Shown: one piece after another, positions 16,744 to 26,401 of the stretch
Position numbering within the stretch: position 1 is the first letter of the stretch
How the letters are laid out: the number at the start of each line of letters is the position of its first letter
Assembly (NCBI RefSeq): GCF_003841405.1
Contig: NZ_PXYA01000001.1
Coordinates: 310,001-374,000, forward strand
Direction: 5' to 3'
Source: Tetragenococcus halophilus subsp. halophilus DSM 20339
GTDB taxonomy: Bacteria > Bacillota > Bacilli > Lactobacillales > Enterococcaceae
DNA length: 64,000 bases
The notes under the pieces: model-generated
What the model was told of the DNA's origin: nothing
Database searches by the model: none
What the model saw: only the letters and a program-made list of their open reading frames with translations
Program-made: the position numbers and the translations under genes

Positions 16744-17928
16744 ATGAGCAAAGAAATGTTGAACGCGTTAGACACATTGGAAGCAGAAAAAGGAGTTTCT
16801 AAAACGATCGTAATTGAAGCGCTAGAAGCTGCTTTGATTTCGGCTTATAAACGTCACTATGGACAATCACAAAATGTAGAAGTGGATTTTGATGAAAACG
16901 AAGGTGACATTAATGTCTATGCAGTAAAAGAAGTAACAGATGAAGTAATGGATTCACAACTAGAAATCTCATTAAAAGATGCTATTGCGATCAACCCAGC
17001 TTATGAAGTTGGAGACAGGATTCGGTTTGAAGTAACACCTAAAGACTTTGGTCGGATCGCAGCGCAAACGGCTAAACAAGTCATTCTACAACGTGTGCGT
17101 GAAGCAGAACGTTCTATAATTTATGATGAGTTTTCTGCTTATGAAAATGATATTATGCAAGGTGTTGTTGAACGTCAAGATCGGCGTTATATTTACGTTA
17201 ATTTAGGCAAAATCGAAGCTGTTTTATCTAAACAAGATCAAATGCCTAATGAACATTACCAAGCACATGATAAGATCAAAGTGTATGTTACTCGTGTGGA
17301 AAATACTTCAAAAGGCCCACAAGTTTTTGTTAGCCGTACGCATCCAGATTTGTTACGCCGTTTATTTGAACAAGAAGTGCCAGAGATTTATGATGGTACT
17401 GTTGAAATTTTAAGCATTGCGCGTGAAGCAGGTGATCGTGCTAAAATTGCAGTACGTTCTATTGATCCAGATATCGACCCAGTCGGTACTTGTGTGGGAC
17501 CTCAAGGTCAACGAGTACAAGCTTTAGTGAACGAATTGAAGGGTGAAAATATGGACATTGTTGAATGGAATGAAGACCCTGCAATTTATATCGCAAATTC
17601 TTTGAATCCTTCAGAAGTTAGTGATGTTATTTTCGATATGGAAAATCCTAAAGTGTGTACTGTCGTGGTTCCTGATAATCAACTGTCACTTGCTATTGGC
17701 AAAAGAGGACAAAATGCTCGTTTAGCTGCCAAATTGACAGCTTATAAAATCGACATTAAATCTGAATCGGACATGGAAGATTTTTATGCTCAGTTGGATG
17801 AAGAAGAGGATGCTTCAGAAATTATAGACGCAGAAGAAGTTGAAGATACTGTGTTAGAAGATAATAATGAAGCTTTTGATGAAGAAAATGTTTCTAATGA
17901 ATCAGATGAATCTGAAACAGAATCTTAA
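16744..17928 (+). CDS. nusA: Transcription termination/antitermination factor NusA
   Basis: 394 residues. Order: RNA polymerase-binding N-terminal domain (1 to about 125), S1 domain (about 133-200), KH1 (about 230-290, with GPQGQRVQALVNELKGE) and KH2 (about 300-345, with AIGKRGQNARLAAKL). The last roughly 45 residues are an acidic, Glu/Asp/Ser-rich tail and probably disordered. NusA binds elongating RNA polymerase and stimulates pausing and hairpin termination. Located between rimP and rnpM in the usual Firmicutes order. Confidence 0.97.
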   Translation: MSKEMLNALDTLEAEKGVSKTIVIEALEAALISAYKRHYGQSQNVEVDFDENEGDINVYAVKEVTDEVMDSQLEISLKDAIAINPAYEVGDRIRFEVTPKDFGRIAAQTAKQVILQRVREAERSIIYDEFSAYENDIMQGVVERQDRRYIYVNLGKIEAVLSKQDQMPNEHYQAHDKIKVYVTRVENTSKGPQVFVSRTHPDLLRRLFEQEVPEIYDGTVEILSIAREAGDRAKIAVRSIDPDIDPVGTCVGPQGQRVQALVNELKGENMDIVEWNEDPAIYIANSLNPSEVSDVIFDMENPKVCTVVVPDNQLSLAIGKRGQNARLAAKLTAYKIDIKSESDMEDFYAQLDEEEDASEIIDAEEVEDTVLEDNNEAFDEENVSNESDESETES

Positions 17929-17940
17929 GGAGGCTTTTGT

Positions 17941-18237
17941 ATGAAAAAAAGAAAAATTCCTTTACGAAAATCTGTTGTATCTGGCGAAATGATACCTAAA
18001 AAACAATTGTTACGCATCACACGTTCTAAGGAAGGCGATGTTTCAATCGATCCTACTGGAAAGAAACCTGGTCGGGGTGCTTACATTGCCATAGAGCCTG
18101 AAGAGGCACAAATGGCGTGGGATAAACATATTTTAGATCGTGTATTAGAAACGAAATTAAGCGACGAATTTTATCAAGAGTTGTACGATTATGTTTCGCA
18201 TCAAAAAGCTCGTCGTGAGCTGTTTGGCGATGAATAA
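17941..18237 (+). CDS. rnpM: YlxR family protein, RNase P modulator RnpM
   Basis: 98 residues. The start KKRKIPLRKSVVSGEMIPKK and the following LLRITRSKEGDVSIDPTGKK match YlxR; GRGAYI is the conserved RNA-binding loop. The usual cysteine of GRGAYxC is isoleucine here. In B. subtilis this protein binds RNase P RNA and modulates its activity. It starts 12 bases after nusA and overlaps ylxQ by 8 bases. Confidence 0.92.
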   Translation: MKKRKIPLRKSVVSGEMIPKKQLLRITRSKEGDVSIDPTGKKPGRGAYIAIEPEEAQMAWDKHILDRVLETKLSDEFYQELYDYVSHQKARRELFGDE

Positions 18238-18532
18238 ACAAAAAGCGTTGAATCTGCTAGGCTTAGCAATGCGTGCTGGTAAACTTGTAACAGGTGAGGA
18301 AATGACTGTTCAAAAAATACGCACACAAGAAGTGAAATTAGCTTTAGTAGCAGAAAATGCTGGTAAGAATACCCGAAAAAAGGTAAAAGATAAAAGTGCT
18401 TTTTACCAAGTTCCTTTTGTAGACTGTTTTCATTCATCTGAACTAAGTCAAGCGATTGGCCGACAACGTTTGGTAGTCGGTGTGTTGGATAGCGGATTTG
18501 CAAAGAAAATAAGGGAACTAATCTCAAGTTAG
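18230..18532 (+). CDS. YlxQ, L7Ae/L30e-fold RNA-binding protein
   Basis: 100 residues from ATG 18230. NKQKALNLLGLAMRAGKLVT and KLALVAENAGKNTRKKV are typical of the YlxQ group of L7Ae-like kink-turn-binding proteins. The frame could be extended upstream to 18191, but that would overlap rnpM deeply; the 8-base overlap with the rnpM stop region indicates coupling. The biological role of YlxQ is unclear; it is a standard member of this operon. Confidence 0.9.
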   Translation: MNKQKALNLLGLAMRAGKLVTGEEMTVQKIRTQEVKLALVAENAGKNTRKKVKDKSAFYQVPFVDCFHSSELSQAIGRQRLVVGVLDSGFAKKIRELISS

Positions 18533-18544
18533 GAAGGTGACTGC

Positions 18545-21097
18545 ATGAGCAAAAAAAGAATATATGAACTTGCAAAAGAAATAAACAAATCGAGTAAAGA
18601 AATTGTTGAAACGGCACAATCATTAGGTTTTGCTGTTAATAACCATATGAGCTCACTTTCTGAGTCAGAACAACAAAAGCTTCGTCAAAATTTAAGTGGT
18701 CAGCCAGATAATAGTCAATCATCAAATAAAAAACCAGCGGACAATAAACAGGCACCAAAAGAAAAGAAATTTCAATCACAACGAAATAATCCGAAATTTC
18801 AAAATCGACAAAAACAAACAATGCGTTCAGGAAAACCGGCGCAACAAAATCAAGCGGCGACTAAACAAGGCCCGCAAGATAGGAATCCGCAGCAAGCAAA
18901 GTCCCAGGCACAAGCAACAAATCAGCCAAATAAACAAAAGGCACAAACAAATGATAAAGATAAAAGACAACGTCAAAATGTATCGCAAAATCGCCCTGTA
19001 AATCAACAGCAGCGTAAAGCAAGTGAAAATAATTCACAAAACCGTACGCAAAAAGGTGACACTGCGAATAAATTTGCTGAAAAGAAACAACCACAAAAAG
19101 CGGAAAGACAACAGACACAAAAAAATACAAACAAGCAAGGACAAAAAGTGCAAGAAGATAAAAGAAAACAAGGAAACACAAACGAACAGCGTAAAAAGCA
19201 AAATCGCAACGATAACTATAATAAGAATAATAACTTTAATAATAAAAACCGTAATAAATTCAATAAAAAGGGCAAAAAAGGTAAACAACAACAGCAACAA
19301 AGTAAGAAACCAGCTACCCAACGTAAGTACCATGAATTACCTGAAGTATTAGAATATACAGAAGGAATGAATGTGGCTGATATTGCCAAAAAGATTCGTC
19401 GTGAACCAGCTGAAATTATCAAAAAATTATTTATGGTTGGCATTATGGTTAACCAAAATCAACCTTTAGATAAAGATAGTATTGAACTGTTAGCTGCTGA
19501 TTATGGTATAAAAGCAGAAGAAAAAGTGGAAGTTGATATTGCTGATATTGATAAATTCTTTGATAACGAAGAAATTAATGAAGAAAATCTAGAATCACGT
19601 CCACCTGTAGTTACGATTATGGGACACGTTGACCATGGTAAAACGACTTTATTGGATAATTTGCGTCATTCTCGTGTGACAAGTGGCGAAGCAGGCGGTA
19701 TCACCCAACACATCGGTGCGTATCAACTTGATATTGATGAAAAACCAATTACCTTTTTAGATACTCCGGGACACGCGGCTTTTACTAGTATGCGTGCAAG
19801 AGGGGCAAGTATCACCGATATTACGATTTTAGTTGTAGCTGCTGATGACGGAGTAATGCCGCAAACAGTTGAGGCAATTAACCACGCTAAAGCAGCGGAA
19901 ATTCCAATTATCGTAGCTGTTAATAAAGTCGATAAGCCTGGTGCTAACACACAACGTGTTATGCAAGAATTAAGTGAATATGAACTGATTCCAGAAGCTT
20001 GGGGTGGCGACACAATTTTTGTTGAAATCTCAGCGAAGTTCAATCAAAATATTGAAGAACTTTTGGAAATGATCTTATTAGTGGCTGAAGTTGAAGACCT
20101 GCAAGCTGATCCTACAAGACGGGCAATCGGTTCAGTTGTTGAAGCACGTTTAGATAAAGGAAAAGGTCCAGTAGCTACTTTATTGGTGCAACAAGGAACA
20201 CTAAAGGTGGGCGATCCAATTGTAGTGGGTAATACTTATGGACGCGTACGTGTAATGACTAATGATTTAGGCCGTCGTGATAAATCAGCTAAGCCAGCGA
20301 CTCCGGTTGAAATTACCGGGTTAAACGATGTACCACAAGCGGGTGATCGTTTTGCTGTTTTTGAAGATGAAAAAACAGCTCGTCAGGCTGGAGAAGAAAG
20401 AGCAAAAAGAGCTTTGATGGAACATCGAGCTACTGGTTCAAATGTCACTTTGGATAATTTATTTGAAAGCCTAAAAGAAGGCGAACTCAAGGAAGTAAAT
20501 GTTATCATTAAAGCTGATGTTCAAGGTTCAGCTGAAGCACTTTCTGCCTCTTTACAAAAAATTGAAGTAGAAGGCGTGAAAATCAATATCGTCCATGCAG
20601 CGGTTGGAGCGATCAATGAAAGTGATATTACTTTAGCTTCTGCTAGTGACGCGATTATTATTGGCTTTAATGTACGACCTACTGTACCAGCTAGAAGACA
20701 AGCTGAGACAGAAGAAGTCGATATTCGTTTGCATCGCGTGATTTATCAAGCGATTGATGAAATCGAAACAGCGATGAAAGGAATGCTTGATCCAGAATAC
20801 GAAGAAAAAATCACAGGACAAATGGTAGTACGTGAAACTTATAAAGTTTCTAAAGTCGGTACAATCGCTGGTTGTTATGTTATGGAAGGTTCAATTCATA
20901 GAGATAGTGGTGTGCGTGTTATTCGCGATGGTATCGTTGTTTTTGAAGGAAAACTTGCTAGCTTGAAACGTTTCAAAGATGATGTTAAAGAAGTAAAATA
21001 TGGCTATGAATGTGGTGCTACTATCGAAAAATATAATGATATTAAAGTAGACGACATTATTGAAGGTTTTGTCATGCAAGAAGTTAAAGTAAACTAA
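18545..21097 (+). CDS. infB: Translation initiation factor IF-2
   Basis: 850 residues. An IF2_N helical module (1-50) is followed by about 210 residues of low-complexity sequence rich in Gln, Asn and Lys with few hydrophobics. A second IF2_N module (about 268-318) precedes the GTPase domain, with G1 GHVDHGKTT near residue 360, DTPGH and NKVDKPG. Domains II to IV follow, ending in the fMet-tRNA-binding C2 domain. It brings initiator tRNA to the 30S subunit. Starts 12 bases after ylxQ behind GGAAGGTGA. Confidence 0.97.
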   Translation: MSKKRIYELAKEINKSSKEIVETAQSLGFAVNNHMSSLSESEQQKLRQNLSGQPDNSQSSNKKPADNKQAPKEKKFQSQRNNPKFQNRQKQTMRSGKPAQQNQAATKQGPQDRNPQQAKSQAQATNQPNKQKAQTNDKDKRQRQNVSQNRPVNQQQRKASENNSQNRTQKGDTANKFAEKKQPQKAERQQTQKNTNKQGQKVQEDKRKQGNTNEQRKKQNRNDNYNKNNNFNNKNRNKFNKKGKKGKQQQQQSKKPATQRKYHELPEVLEYTEGMNVADIAKKIRREPAEIIKKLFMVGIMVNQNQPLDKDSIELLAADYGIKAEEKVEVDIADIDKFFDNEEINEENLESRPPVVTIMGHVDHGKTTLLDNLRHSRVTSGEAGGITQHIGAYQLDIDEKPITFLDTPGHAAFTSMRARGASITDITILVVAADDGVMPQTVEAINHAKAAEIPIIVAVNKVDKPGANTQRVMQELSEYELIPEAWGGDTIFVEISAKFNQNIEELLEMILLVAEVEDLQADPTRRAIGSVVEARLDKGKGPVATLLVQQGTLKVGDPIVVGNTYGRVRVMTNDLGRRDKSAKPATPVEITGLNDVPQAGDRFAVFEDEKTARQAGEERAKRALMEHRATGSNVTLDNLFESLKEGELKEVNVIIKADVQGSAEALSASLQKIEVEGVKINIVHAAVGAINESDITLASASDAIIIGFNVRPTVPARRQAETEEVDIRLHRVIYQAIDEIETAMKGMLDPEYEEKITGQMVVRETYKVSKVGTIAGCYVMEGSIHRDSGVRVIRDGIVVFEGKLASLKRFKDDVKEVKYGYECGATIEKYNDIKVDDIIEGFVMQEVKVN

Positions 21098-21136
21098 ATT
21101 TTTGGCAAGTAATTTGTTGGTATAGGAGGACGTATC

Positions 21137-21493
21137 ATGGCTAATTATCGTGATCGTAGAGTAGCTCAAGAAATACTAAAAGAAGTAACTCACTTATTGC
21201 AAACAAAAATTCGTGATCCACGCGTACAAGATATAACTATTACAGATGTAAGTGTCACTGGTGACCTGCAACAAGCGACAGTTTTTTATAGTATTTTGTC
21301 TGATGACGCTTCAGCAAAACAAGAAGCTCAAATGGGCTTAGAAAAAGCTAAAGGACTTATCCGGCGTGAAGTAGGTCATGTACTAAGTATATATAAAACG
21401 CCTGAGATCTTCTTTGAATTGGACGAATCAGTTGAATACGGTGAAAGAATCGATGAAGTTATTCGTGAGCTGCATGAAAATGAAGAAGATTAA
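21137..21493 (+). CDS. rbfA: Ribosome-binding factor A
   Basis: 118 residues, single KH-like domain: YRDRRVAQEILKEVTHLLQ at the N-terminus, IRDPRVQDITITDVSVTGDL in the core and IYKTPEIFFELDESVEYG near the end. It assists late 30S maturation of 16S rRNA helix 1. Start ATG 21137 behind AGGAGG. Last gene of the operon, followed by a strong double hairpin terminator that separates it from truB. Confidence 0.96.
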   Translation: MANYRDRRVAQEILKEVTHLLQTKIRDPRVQDITITDVSVTGDLQQATVFYSILSDDASAKQEAQMGLEKAKGLIRREVGHVLSIYKTPEIFFELDESVEYGERIDEVIRELHENEED

Positions 21494-21499
21494 AAATAA

Positions 21500-21584
21500 A
21501 CAGGTATCTGATGAACCGACCTCTAGAAGTCAAGTTTTTCTTTTGTCGTTTAGAGGTCGCTACAGGTGGATACCTGTTTTTTAT
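21500..21584 (+). terminator. Nested two-stem terminator after rbfA
   Basis: An outer 9-bp stem (21500-21508 with 21569-21577) encloses an inner 9-bp stem (21517-21525 with 21551-21559); T-run follows the outer stem. The two-tier fold is larger than the other terminators here. Confidence 0.82.
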
Positions 21585-21950
21585 TTTGAAAAACTAAATG
21601 TAAAGTTTATTGAGACTTTATAATAGCAGTAATAGTTTTCTTAACTAGAAAATTATTTGCTTTCATTCAGACATTCTACCATTATTTACAATTATTGGAG
21701 GCACATCGAAGGAGTTGCCGCCAATAATTCATGGATTGGGGGCACATCGAAGGAGTTGCCGCCAATAACTCATCGATTGGAGGTAGATCAGAAAAGTTGC
21801 CACCAATAACACTGATAGTTGGGCTGATCTATTATTTTTAAACACAGAGAGCTAGTTTTCACTTTTGTGTGTGGTGATTAATCTGTTTCATGCTTTTTTT
21901 AACAGGCTATGTTATACTATTAAAGCTAAAAACTAGAACAGGAGAAACTT
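21585..21950. other. rbfA-truB intergenic region holding repeat array 3
   Basis: 366 bases after the rbfA terminator. It holds array 3 (21694-21825) and the truB promoter: an extended -10 TGTTATACT at 21910-21918 without a convincing -35 box. Otherwise AT-rich and featureless. Confidence 0.5.
21694..21825. repeat. Tandem palindromic repeat array 3, three copies plus a remnant, period 41 bp
   Basis: Units start at 21694, 21735 and 21776 with ATTGG, exactly 41 bp apart; a decayed start (AGTTGG) follows at 21817. Each unit has a right arm CCAAT exactly 27 bp after the unit start (21721, 21762, 21803). In copies 1 and 2 the stem extends to 10 bp (ATTGGNGGCA with TGCCGCCAAT). Copies 1 and 2 are nearly identical over 30 bases, so duplication is recent; copy 3 has diverged. 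Confidence 0.9.
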
Positions 21951-22868
21951 ATGGACGGTATTTTACCTTTATGGAAAGATCGTGGCATGACAAGTCATGA
22001 TTGCGTGTCTAAATTAAGAAAAATCTTACATACTAAAAAAATCGGGCATAGCGGGACACTAGATCCTGATGTCGATGGCGTACTACCTATTTGTATTGGA
22101 AAAGGAACTAAAGTAGTCGAATTTTTAGTCGATTCTGGAAAAGAGTATGAAGGCGAAATTACACTCGGTTATGCAACAACTACTGAAGATGCTAGTGGAG
22201 AAGTTGTTCAACAAGATCCGATTAATGAGCCTTTTTCAGTTAAGGAAATTGATGATGCGATGCAAAAATTTGTCGGAGAGATGACTCAAGTTCCTCCTTT
22301 ATATTCTGCTGTGAAAGTAAATGGTAAGCGTCTTTATGAGTATGCAAGAAGTGGACAATCAGTAGAAAGACCACAGCGTAAAGTACAAATTGAATCCTTT
22401 ACGCGTACGAGTAGGCCAGTTCACCAAGAAAAACAACAGACACAATCTTGGCGCTTCAAAGTAGTTTGTGGTAAAGGCGTTTATGTTAGAACTTTAGCTG
22501 TTGATCTTGGTAAAGAACTCGGCGTGAGTGCGCATATGTCAGATTTAACGCGCGTTAAAAGCGCTGGTTTTACAAAAGGACAAGCGATAACTTTAGAAAA
22601 AGTACAAGCAGCAGCAGAAAAAGATCAAGTGAGTGAAATATTACTGCCGATAGAGTATGGCGTTCAAGCTTTTCAAAGAGTAGATATTTCTGAGCAACTG
22701 TGGCAGAAGGTCAGAAATGGGGCACGCTTACCTTATTCGGCTTTTGGTTTAGTTGATATGCCAAAAGAAGCCGTTGCGATTTTCTACCAAAATCAGGTTG
22801 TTAGTTTGTATGAAGCCAATAAAAACGAAAAGAACGGCTTAAAGCCCTTAAAAGTATTAAAGAACTGA
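21951..22868 (+). CDS. truB: tRNA pseudouridine(55) synthase
   Basis: 305 residues. GILPLWKDRGMTSHDCV, then KKIGHSGTLDPDVDGVLPIC containing the catalytic aspartate (GTLDPDVDG; the second Asp), and VCGKGVYVRTLAVDLG are TruB landmarks. It makes pseudouridine 55 in the T-loop of tRNAs. Start ATG behind CAGGAG. It is followed 23 bases later by ribF, the classic pair. Confidence 0.96.
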   Translation: MDGILPLWKDRGMTSHDCVSKLRKILHTKKIGHSGTLDPDVDGVLPICIGKGTKVVEFLVDSGKEYEGEITLGYATTTEDASGEVVQQDPINEPFSVKEIDDAMQKFVGEMTQVPPLYSAVKVNGKRLYEYARSGQSVERPQRKVQIESFTRTSRPVHQEKQQTQSWRFKVVCGKGVYVRTLAVDLGKELGVSAHMSDLTRVKSAGFTKGQAITLEKVQAAAEKDQVSEILLPIEYGVQAFQRVDISEQLWQKVRNGARLPYSAFGLVDMPKEAVAIFYQNQVVSLYEANKNEKNGLKPLKVLKN

Positions 22869-22891
22869 GTTAGTTAGGAGATTAGCTTTTT

Positions 22892-23848
22892 ATGAAAGTC
22901 ATTGAGTTTAGACATCCCTATTCAAAAAATATTATTCCTGATGAGGATGTTGTTTTAGTGCTGGGATTTTTTGATGGTGTACATAAAGGACATCAAAAGG
23001 TGATCGAAACGGGGAGAAAAATTGCAGATAAAAAAGGACTGAAGTTGGCAGTGATGACCTTTAACCAACATCCTTCCATTGTTTTTCAAAAAGTTAAACC
23101 AGATGAAATGAAATATTTAACCAATCCGGAACAAAAGAAGCAGTTAATGGCTGATTTAGGGGTGGATTATTTATATATCGTAGAATTTACATCTTTATTT
23201 GCAAGTTTGAGTCCACAGGATTTTGTTGACCAGTATATTGTTGACTTACATGCAAAGTATGCAGTTGCTGGTTTTGATTATACTTACGGACCTGAAAATA
23301 TAGCAGATATGGATCATTTACCGCAATATGCCCAAGGCCGTTTTGAAGTTGTATCAGTTCTTAAAAAAACACAAGATAACAGTAAAGTTAGTTCAACACG
23401 AATTAGAGAAAGCTTAGATCAAGGAAATATGGAGCTGGCGGCAAGTCTATTGGGATATATTTATGAAATTGACGGAACCGTGGTCCACGGCGACGCTAGA
23501 GGACGTACTTTAGGCTTTCCAACAGCTAATATCAAGACTGAAATCACCAGTCGTCTACCTAAAGAAGGCGTTTATGCTTCTGAAATAAAGATAGGTGAGA
23601 AGTGGTATCCAGCTATGGGGTCGATCGGTCATAATGATACTTTTGAAAAAGGTCGGCAGTTAACGATCGAAGTATATATTTTAGATTTTACCCAAGATAT
23701 TTATGGTGAACAAGTCAGAGTGCGCTGGAATCATCTTTTACGAGATCAAGTAGCTTTTAATGGAGCAGAGGAGTTAATTCAACAGCTAAAAGATGATGAA
23801 GAAGATACACGACGCTATTTTGCAGCAATGAAAAAAATTAGTGAGTAA
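22892..23848 (+). CDS. ribF: Bifunctional riboflavin kinase / FAD synthetase
   Basis: 318 residues. The N-terminal FAD synthetase (FMN adenylyltransferase) domain has LGFFDGVHKGHQKVI (HxGH type) and the SSTRIRESLDQGN loop. The C-terminal riboflavin kinase domain starts near residue 185 with GTVVHGDARGRTLGFPTANI. It converts riboflavin to FMN and FAD. Cotranscribed with truB; ends at a long terminator. Confidence 0.96.
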   Translation: MKVIEFRHPYSKNIIPDEDVVLVLGFFDGVHKGHQKVIETGRKIADKKGLKLAVMTFNQHPSIVFQKVKPDEMKYLTNPEQKKQLMADLGVDYLYIVEFTSLFASLSPQDFVDQYIVDLHAKYAVAGFDYTYGPENIADMDHLPQYAQGRFEVVSVLKKTQDNSKVSSTRIRESLDQGNMELAASLLGYIYEIDGTVVHGDARGRTLGFPTANIKTEITSRLPKEGVYASEIKIGEKWYPAMGSIGHNDTFEKGRQLTIEVYILDFTQDIYGEQVRVRWNHLLRDQVAFNGAEELIQQLKDDEEDTRRYFAAMKKISE

Positions 23849-23858
23849 TATAAAAATT

Positions 23859-23906
23859 AAATCGCTAGAAAATGAAATTTTTGTTCATTTTCTAGCGATT
23901 TTTCTT
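23859..23906. terminator. Bidirectional terminator after ribF
   Basis: 18-bp perfect stem (23859-23876 with 23884-23901), T-rich on the right side. Convergent with the 23930-24169 gene. Confidence 0.9.
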
Positions 23907-23929
23907 TACTAGAGAATATATATTTTTAA

Positions 23930-24169
23930 CTACTCTACTTTGTCATCTTCGATAATTTGTTTCACTTGAAATTCGCTGGATCGATCATTTTCAGAGTCAG
24001 CATCAGAAAAGTCAAATAGTAGGTACTCGCCTCTATTATCTTGAACGACAACTAATTTATTATTGAGCCCGCGTTTATCTTTTTCGATTTGCACTTTTTT
24101 CATCAATTCTTCTTGATCGACATCAGATGTTAAAGCATTTCCACGGTTAAAAAATATAGTTTCTTCCAT
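23930..24169 (-). CDS. Small acidic hypothetical protein, 79 residues
   Basis: Not recognised. Starts MEETIFFNRGNALTSDVDQE and ends IIEDDKVE; strongly acidic overall, no membrane helix, no signal peptide. A central LVVVQDNRGEYLLFDFSD could be two beta strands. The start was set at ATG 24169 because AAAGGG lies 9 bases upstream; an ATG three codons earlier touches that site. Single-gene unit on the minus strand between ribF and lemA. Confidence 0.65.
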   Translation of the reverse strand: MEETIFFNRGNALTSDVDQEELMKKVQIEKDKRGLNNKLVVVQDNRGEYLLFDFSDADSENDRSSEFQVKQIIEDDKVE

Positions 24170-24255
24170 GATGATCATCCCTTTTTATTATTTTGATGTT
24201 GACTTCAGCTTAAGACATAGAGACTGACTTGTCAAAGGATATAGCTAGTATACTT

Positions 24256-24284
24256 TTGTGGTATATGTTATTTTATGGTAAAAT
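24256..24284 (+). promoter_or_regulatory. Promoter of lemA
   Basis: TTGTGG (24256-24261), 17-bp spacer and TAAAAT (24279-24284) with a TGG extension. Confidence 0.6.
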
Positions 24285-24320
24285 AAAATGTGAAATACTC
24301 ACAAGGAAGGTGATTTAAAA

Positions 24321-24911
24321 TTGGATAAAAGAAATCGGAACCTTTTATTATTAATTATTGCGGCAGTGATTTTTGTTATTGCTGCTCCTACCATTTTTAC
24401 TTATAACCGCTTAGCTTCTGCTGAAAATGATGTGGACGCAAGCTGGTCACAAGTTGAAAATGTGATGCAAAGAAGAGCTGATCTTGTGCCTAATTTAGTA
24501 GAATCGGTCCAAGGAAGTATGCAACAAGAACAAGAAATATTTGGTAATATTGCCGAAGCCAGACAAGCTTATAATGAAGCCAATACACCTGAAGAAACAG
24601 TTGAAGCAAATGACGAATTGTCTGGACAGCTTTCAACAATGGTTAATGTTATCAGAGAGGATTACCCAGAACTAAGTTCAAATAATAATGTTAGGACATT
24701 AATGTCTCAACTAGAAGGAACAGAAAATCGAATTTCAACAGAGCGTAGACGTTATATACAATCGGTTAATCAATATAATCAATTGCTAGTACGTTTTCCT
24801 AATAATTTAGTTGCTAATATATTCAACTTTGATAGAAAGGATAACTTTGAAGCTGAAGAAGGCGCGCAGGAAGTTCCCGAGGTCGATTTTGATATTGATA
24901 CGAGTGAATAA
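24321..24911 (+). CDS. LemA family protein
   Basis: 196 residues. One N-terminal membrane helix (about 7-25), then a helical bundle with the family core NRLASAENDVDASWSQVENV and RRADLVPNLVESVQGS, and RRRYIQSVNQYNQLLVRFP. LemA proteins are membrane-anchored with the bundle outside; their function is poorly defined. Start codon TTG 24321 behind GGAAGGTGA. The TPM-domain gene follows 15 bases later; LemA and TPM proteins are often encoded together. Confidence 0.92.
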   Translation: MDKRNRNLLLLIIAAVIFVIAAPTIFTYNRLASAENDVDASWSQVENVMQRRADLVPNLVESVQGSMQQEQEIFGNIAEARQAYNEANTPEETVEANDELSGQLSTMVNVIREDYPELSSNNNVRTLMSQLEGTENRISTERRRYIQSVNQYNQLLVRFPNNLVANIFNFDRKDNFEAEEGAQEVPEVDFDIDTSE

Positions 24912-24926
24912 AGGGGGCTTTTGTCT

Positions 24927-26249
24927 ATGAAAGAAGTTAACGAGTCACATTTAAGTAAAAATACAATAAAAAATATTCATAATTATTATCGACGTTTTAA
25001 ACGTCTGAATACTATTTATGTTTGGATATGTGGATTTTTTATTTTATTGGGATTACTATTTTTTATTATCGGCGTGCCCTTATTAAATCATCAAAAAAAT
25101 GTAATGGAACAATATTACAATACACAAATTAACCAGTTGCAAGCGCAAAAAGAGCAAAAAGAAGAAGAAATTGATGCGCAAATTACTCCTTCGTTTGAAA
25201 CAACTTTACAATCTCAAAAAGTACAATACGCAAATGAATATACAGCTCAAGCTGATTATTACGAAGCGGATATAGGAAATAGCACGATTGCAATTGATCG
25301 TAATAATATTTTTGTTTCAGATAATGCAGGAATTTTATCTGATGATGTAAAGGAAAAAGTTTATCAGTTTAATCGACAGTTAGATGAGAATGCTAATGGT
25401 GCTCAGTTTATGGTTGTCACGCTTAATCAATTACCTAATGGAAAAGATATTGAGTCTTATGCAACAGATATCTTCAATAACTTAGGTATAGGAAATAATG
25501 AGGAAGACAATGGCGTACTGTATTTGATGTCGGTTTCTGAACAGGAAACTAGATTAGAAGTAGGATATGGACTAGAAGGTGTGCTGACAGATGCTGATAG
25601 TCAAGGGATCCTTGACGACGATGAAGTAGTAGAAAACTATCAAGATGAAGATTATTCAGAAGGTGTGAGTGCGACGACTGATTTAGTTGCAAATTATATT
25701 AATTCTAAAACACCTTATGAAGATAGCCAAATAAACACTTATGAAAGTCGTCGAGATAGCCTAGGCTTTGTTTTGCTTATTCCAATTGTTTTTATGACCC
25801 TCTTATTTATTGTGGTTCTTTTATATTTTATCGGAATAATGAGAACTAGAAGGTTGGTAAGAAAAGACTACAAAGAATTTTCTGGTATTGTTGGCAATGA
25901 CAATAGAATAACGGAACAGTCTGCTAAACAAATTAAAAAATTAAACTTATATGCACTCATTTTTTATGGTATGGTTTACTGGCAAACTTATCGTCATGTA
26001 TTAAAAAATAGAGACATCGGACGCCTGTTGAACAAATATCCATCTGGTCGTAAAATAGGACGTCGCGTATTAGTGGGCGATACTTTATATGATTACCGTG
26101 GATTAATTTTAACTGCTCATTACGCTTCTTCTGCTTATAATCCAAGATCATCCAAAGGCCGAGGCCGTGGTGGTGGGTTCGGTGGATTTGGTGGGGGCTC
26201 ATTTGGCGGTGGATCCTCTGGAGGCGGAGGCGCTTCAGGGGGGTGGTAA
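24927..26249 (+). CDS. TPM-domain membrane protein (YgcG-like)
   Basis: 440 residues. Membrane helix at about 32-54, a Gln/Glu-rich linker, then a TPM domain (about 128-245, from VSDNAGILSDDVKEKVYQFN to LLVANYINS-type end, here DLVANYINSK). A second membrane helix lies near 275-300, and the C-terminus is a glycine-rich repeat ([13 protein letters not shown]). TPM domains are found in YgcG-type proteins linked to LemA; the role is not known. ATG 24927 is preferred to TTG 24921 because AAGGGGG lies 9 bases before it. Confidence 0.88.
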   Translation: MKEVNESHLSKNTIKNIHNYYRRFKRLNTIYVWICGFFILLGLLFFIIGVPLLNHQKNVMEQYYNTQINQLQAQKEQKEEEIDAQITPSFETTLQSQKVQYANEYTAQADYYEADIGNSTIAIDRNNIFVSDNAGILSDDVKEKVYQFNRQLDENANGAQFMVVTLNQLPNGKDIESYATDIFNNLGIGNNEEDNGVLYLMSVSEQETRLEVGYGLEGVLTDADSQGILDDDEVVENYQDEDYSEGVSATTDLVANYINSKTPYEDSQINTYESRRDSLGFVLLIPIVFMTLLFIVVLLYFIGIMRTRRLVRKDYKEFSGIVGNDNRITEQSAKQIKKLNLYALIFYGMVYWQTYRHVLKNRDIGRLLNKYPSGRKIGRRVLVGDTLYDYRGLILTAHYASSAYNPRSSKGRGRGGGFGGFGGGSFGGGSSGGGGASGGW

Positions 26250-26285
26250 TGGGAAGGAGTCGTTAAGAATTATTAATGATTTATC

Positions 26286-26325
26286 AGGTCTTTAAGTGAG
26301 TATTCTCGCTTAAAGACCTTATTTT
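26286..26325. terminator. Terminator after the TPM gene
   Basis: 15-bp stem (26286-26300 with 26305-26319, one G-T pair), 4-base loop, then TATTTTAT. Convergent with hemW. Confidence 0.82.
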
Positions 26326-26401
26326 ATATCGATATAACAAAGAAAATAAAAATCAATAATTGCATTTGCTTTAATAGAAAAAATAGCTTATCTAAAAATT
26401 T

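Noticed and set aside
18861-19333. Hydrophobic minus-strand open frames opposite infB
   Set aside because: They mirror the Lys/Gln/Asn-rich codons of the IF-2 linker (A-rich read in reverse gives Phe/Leu) and have no start signals.
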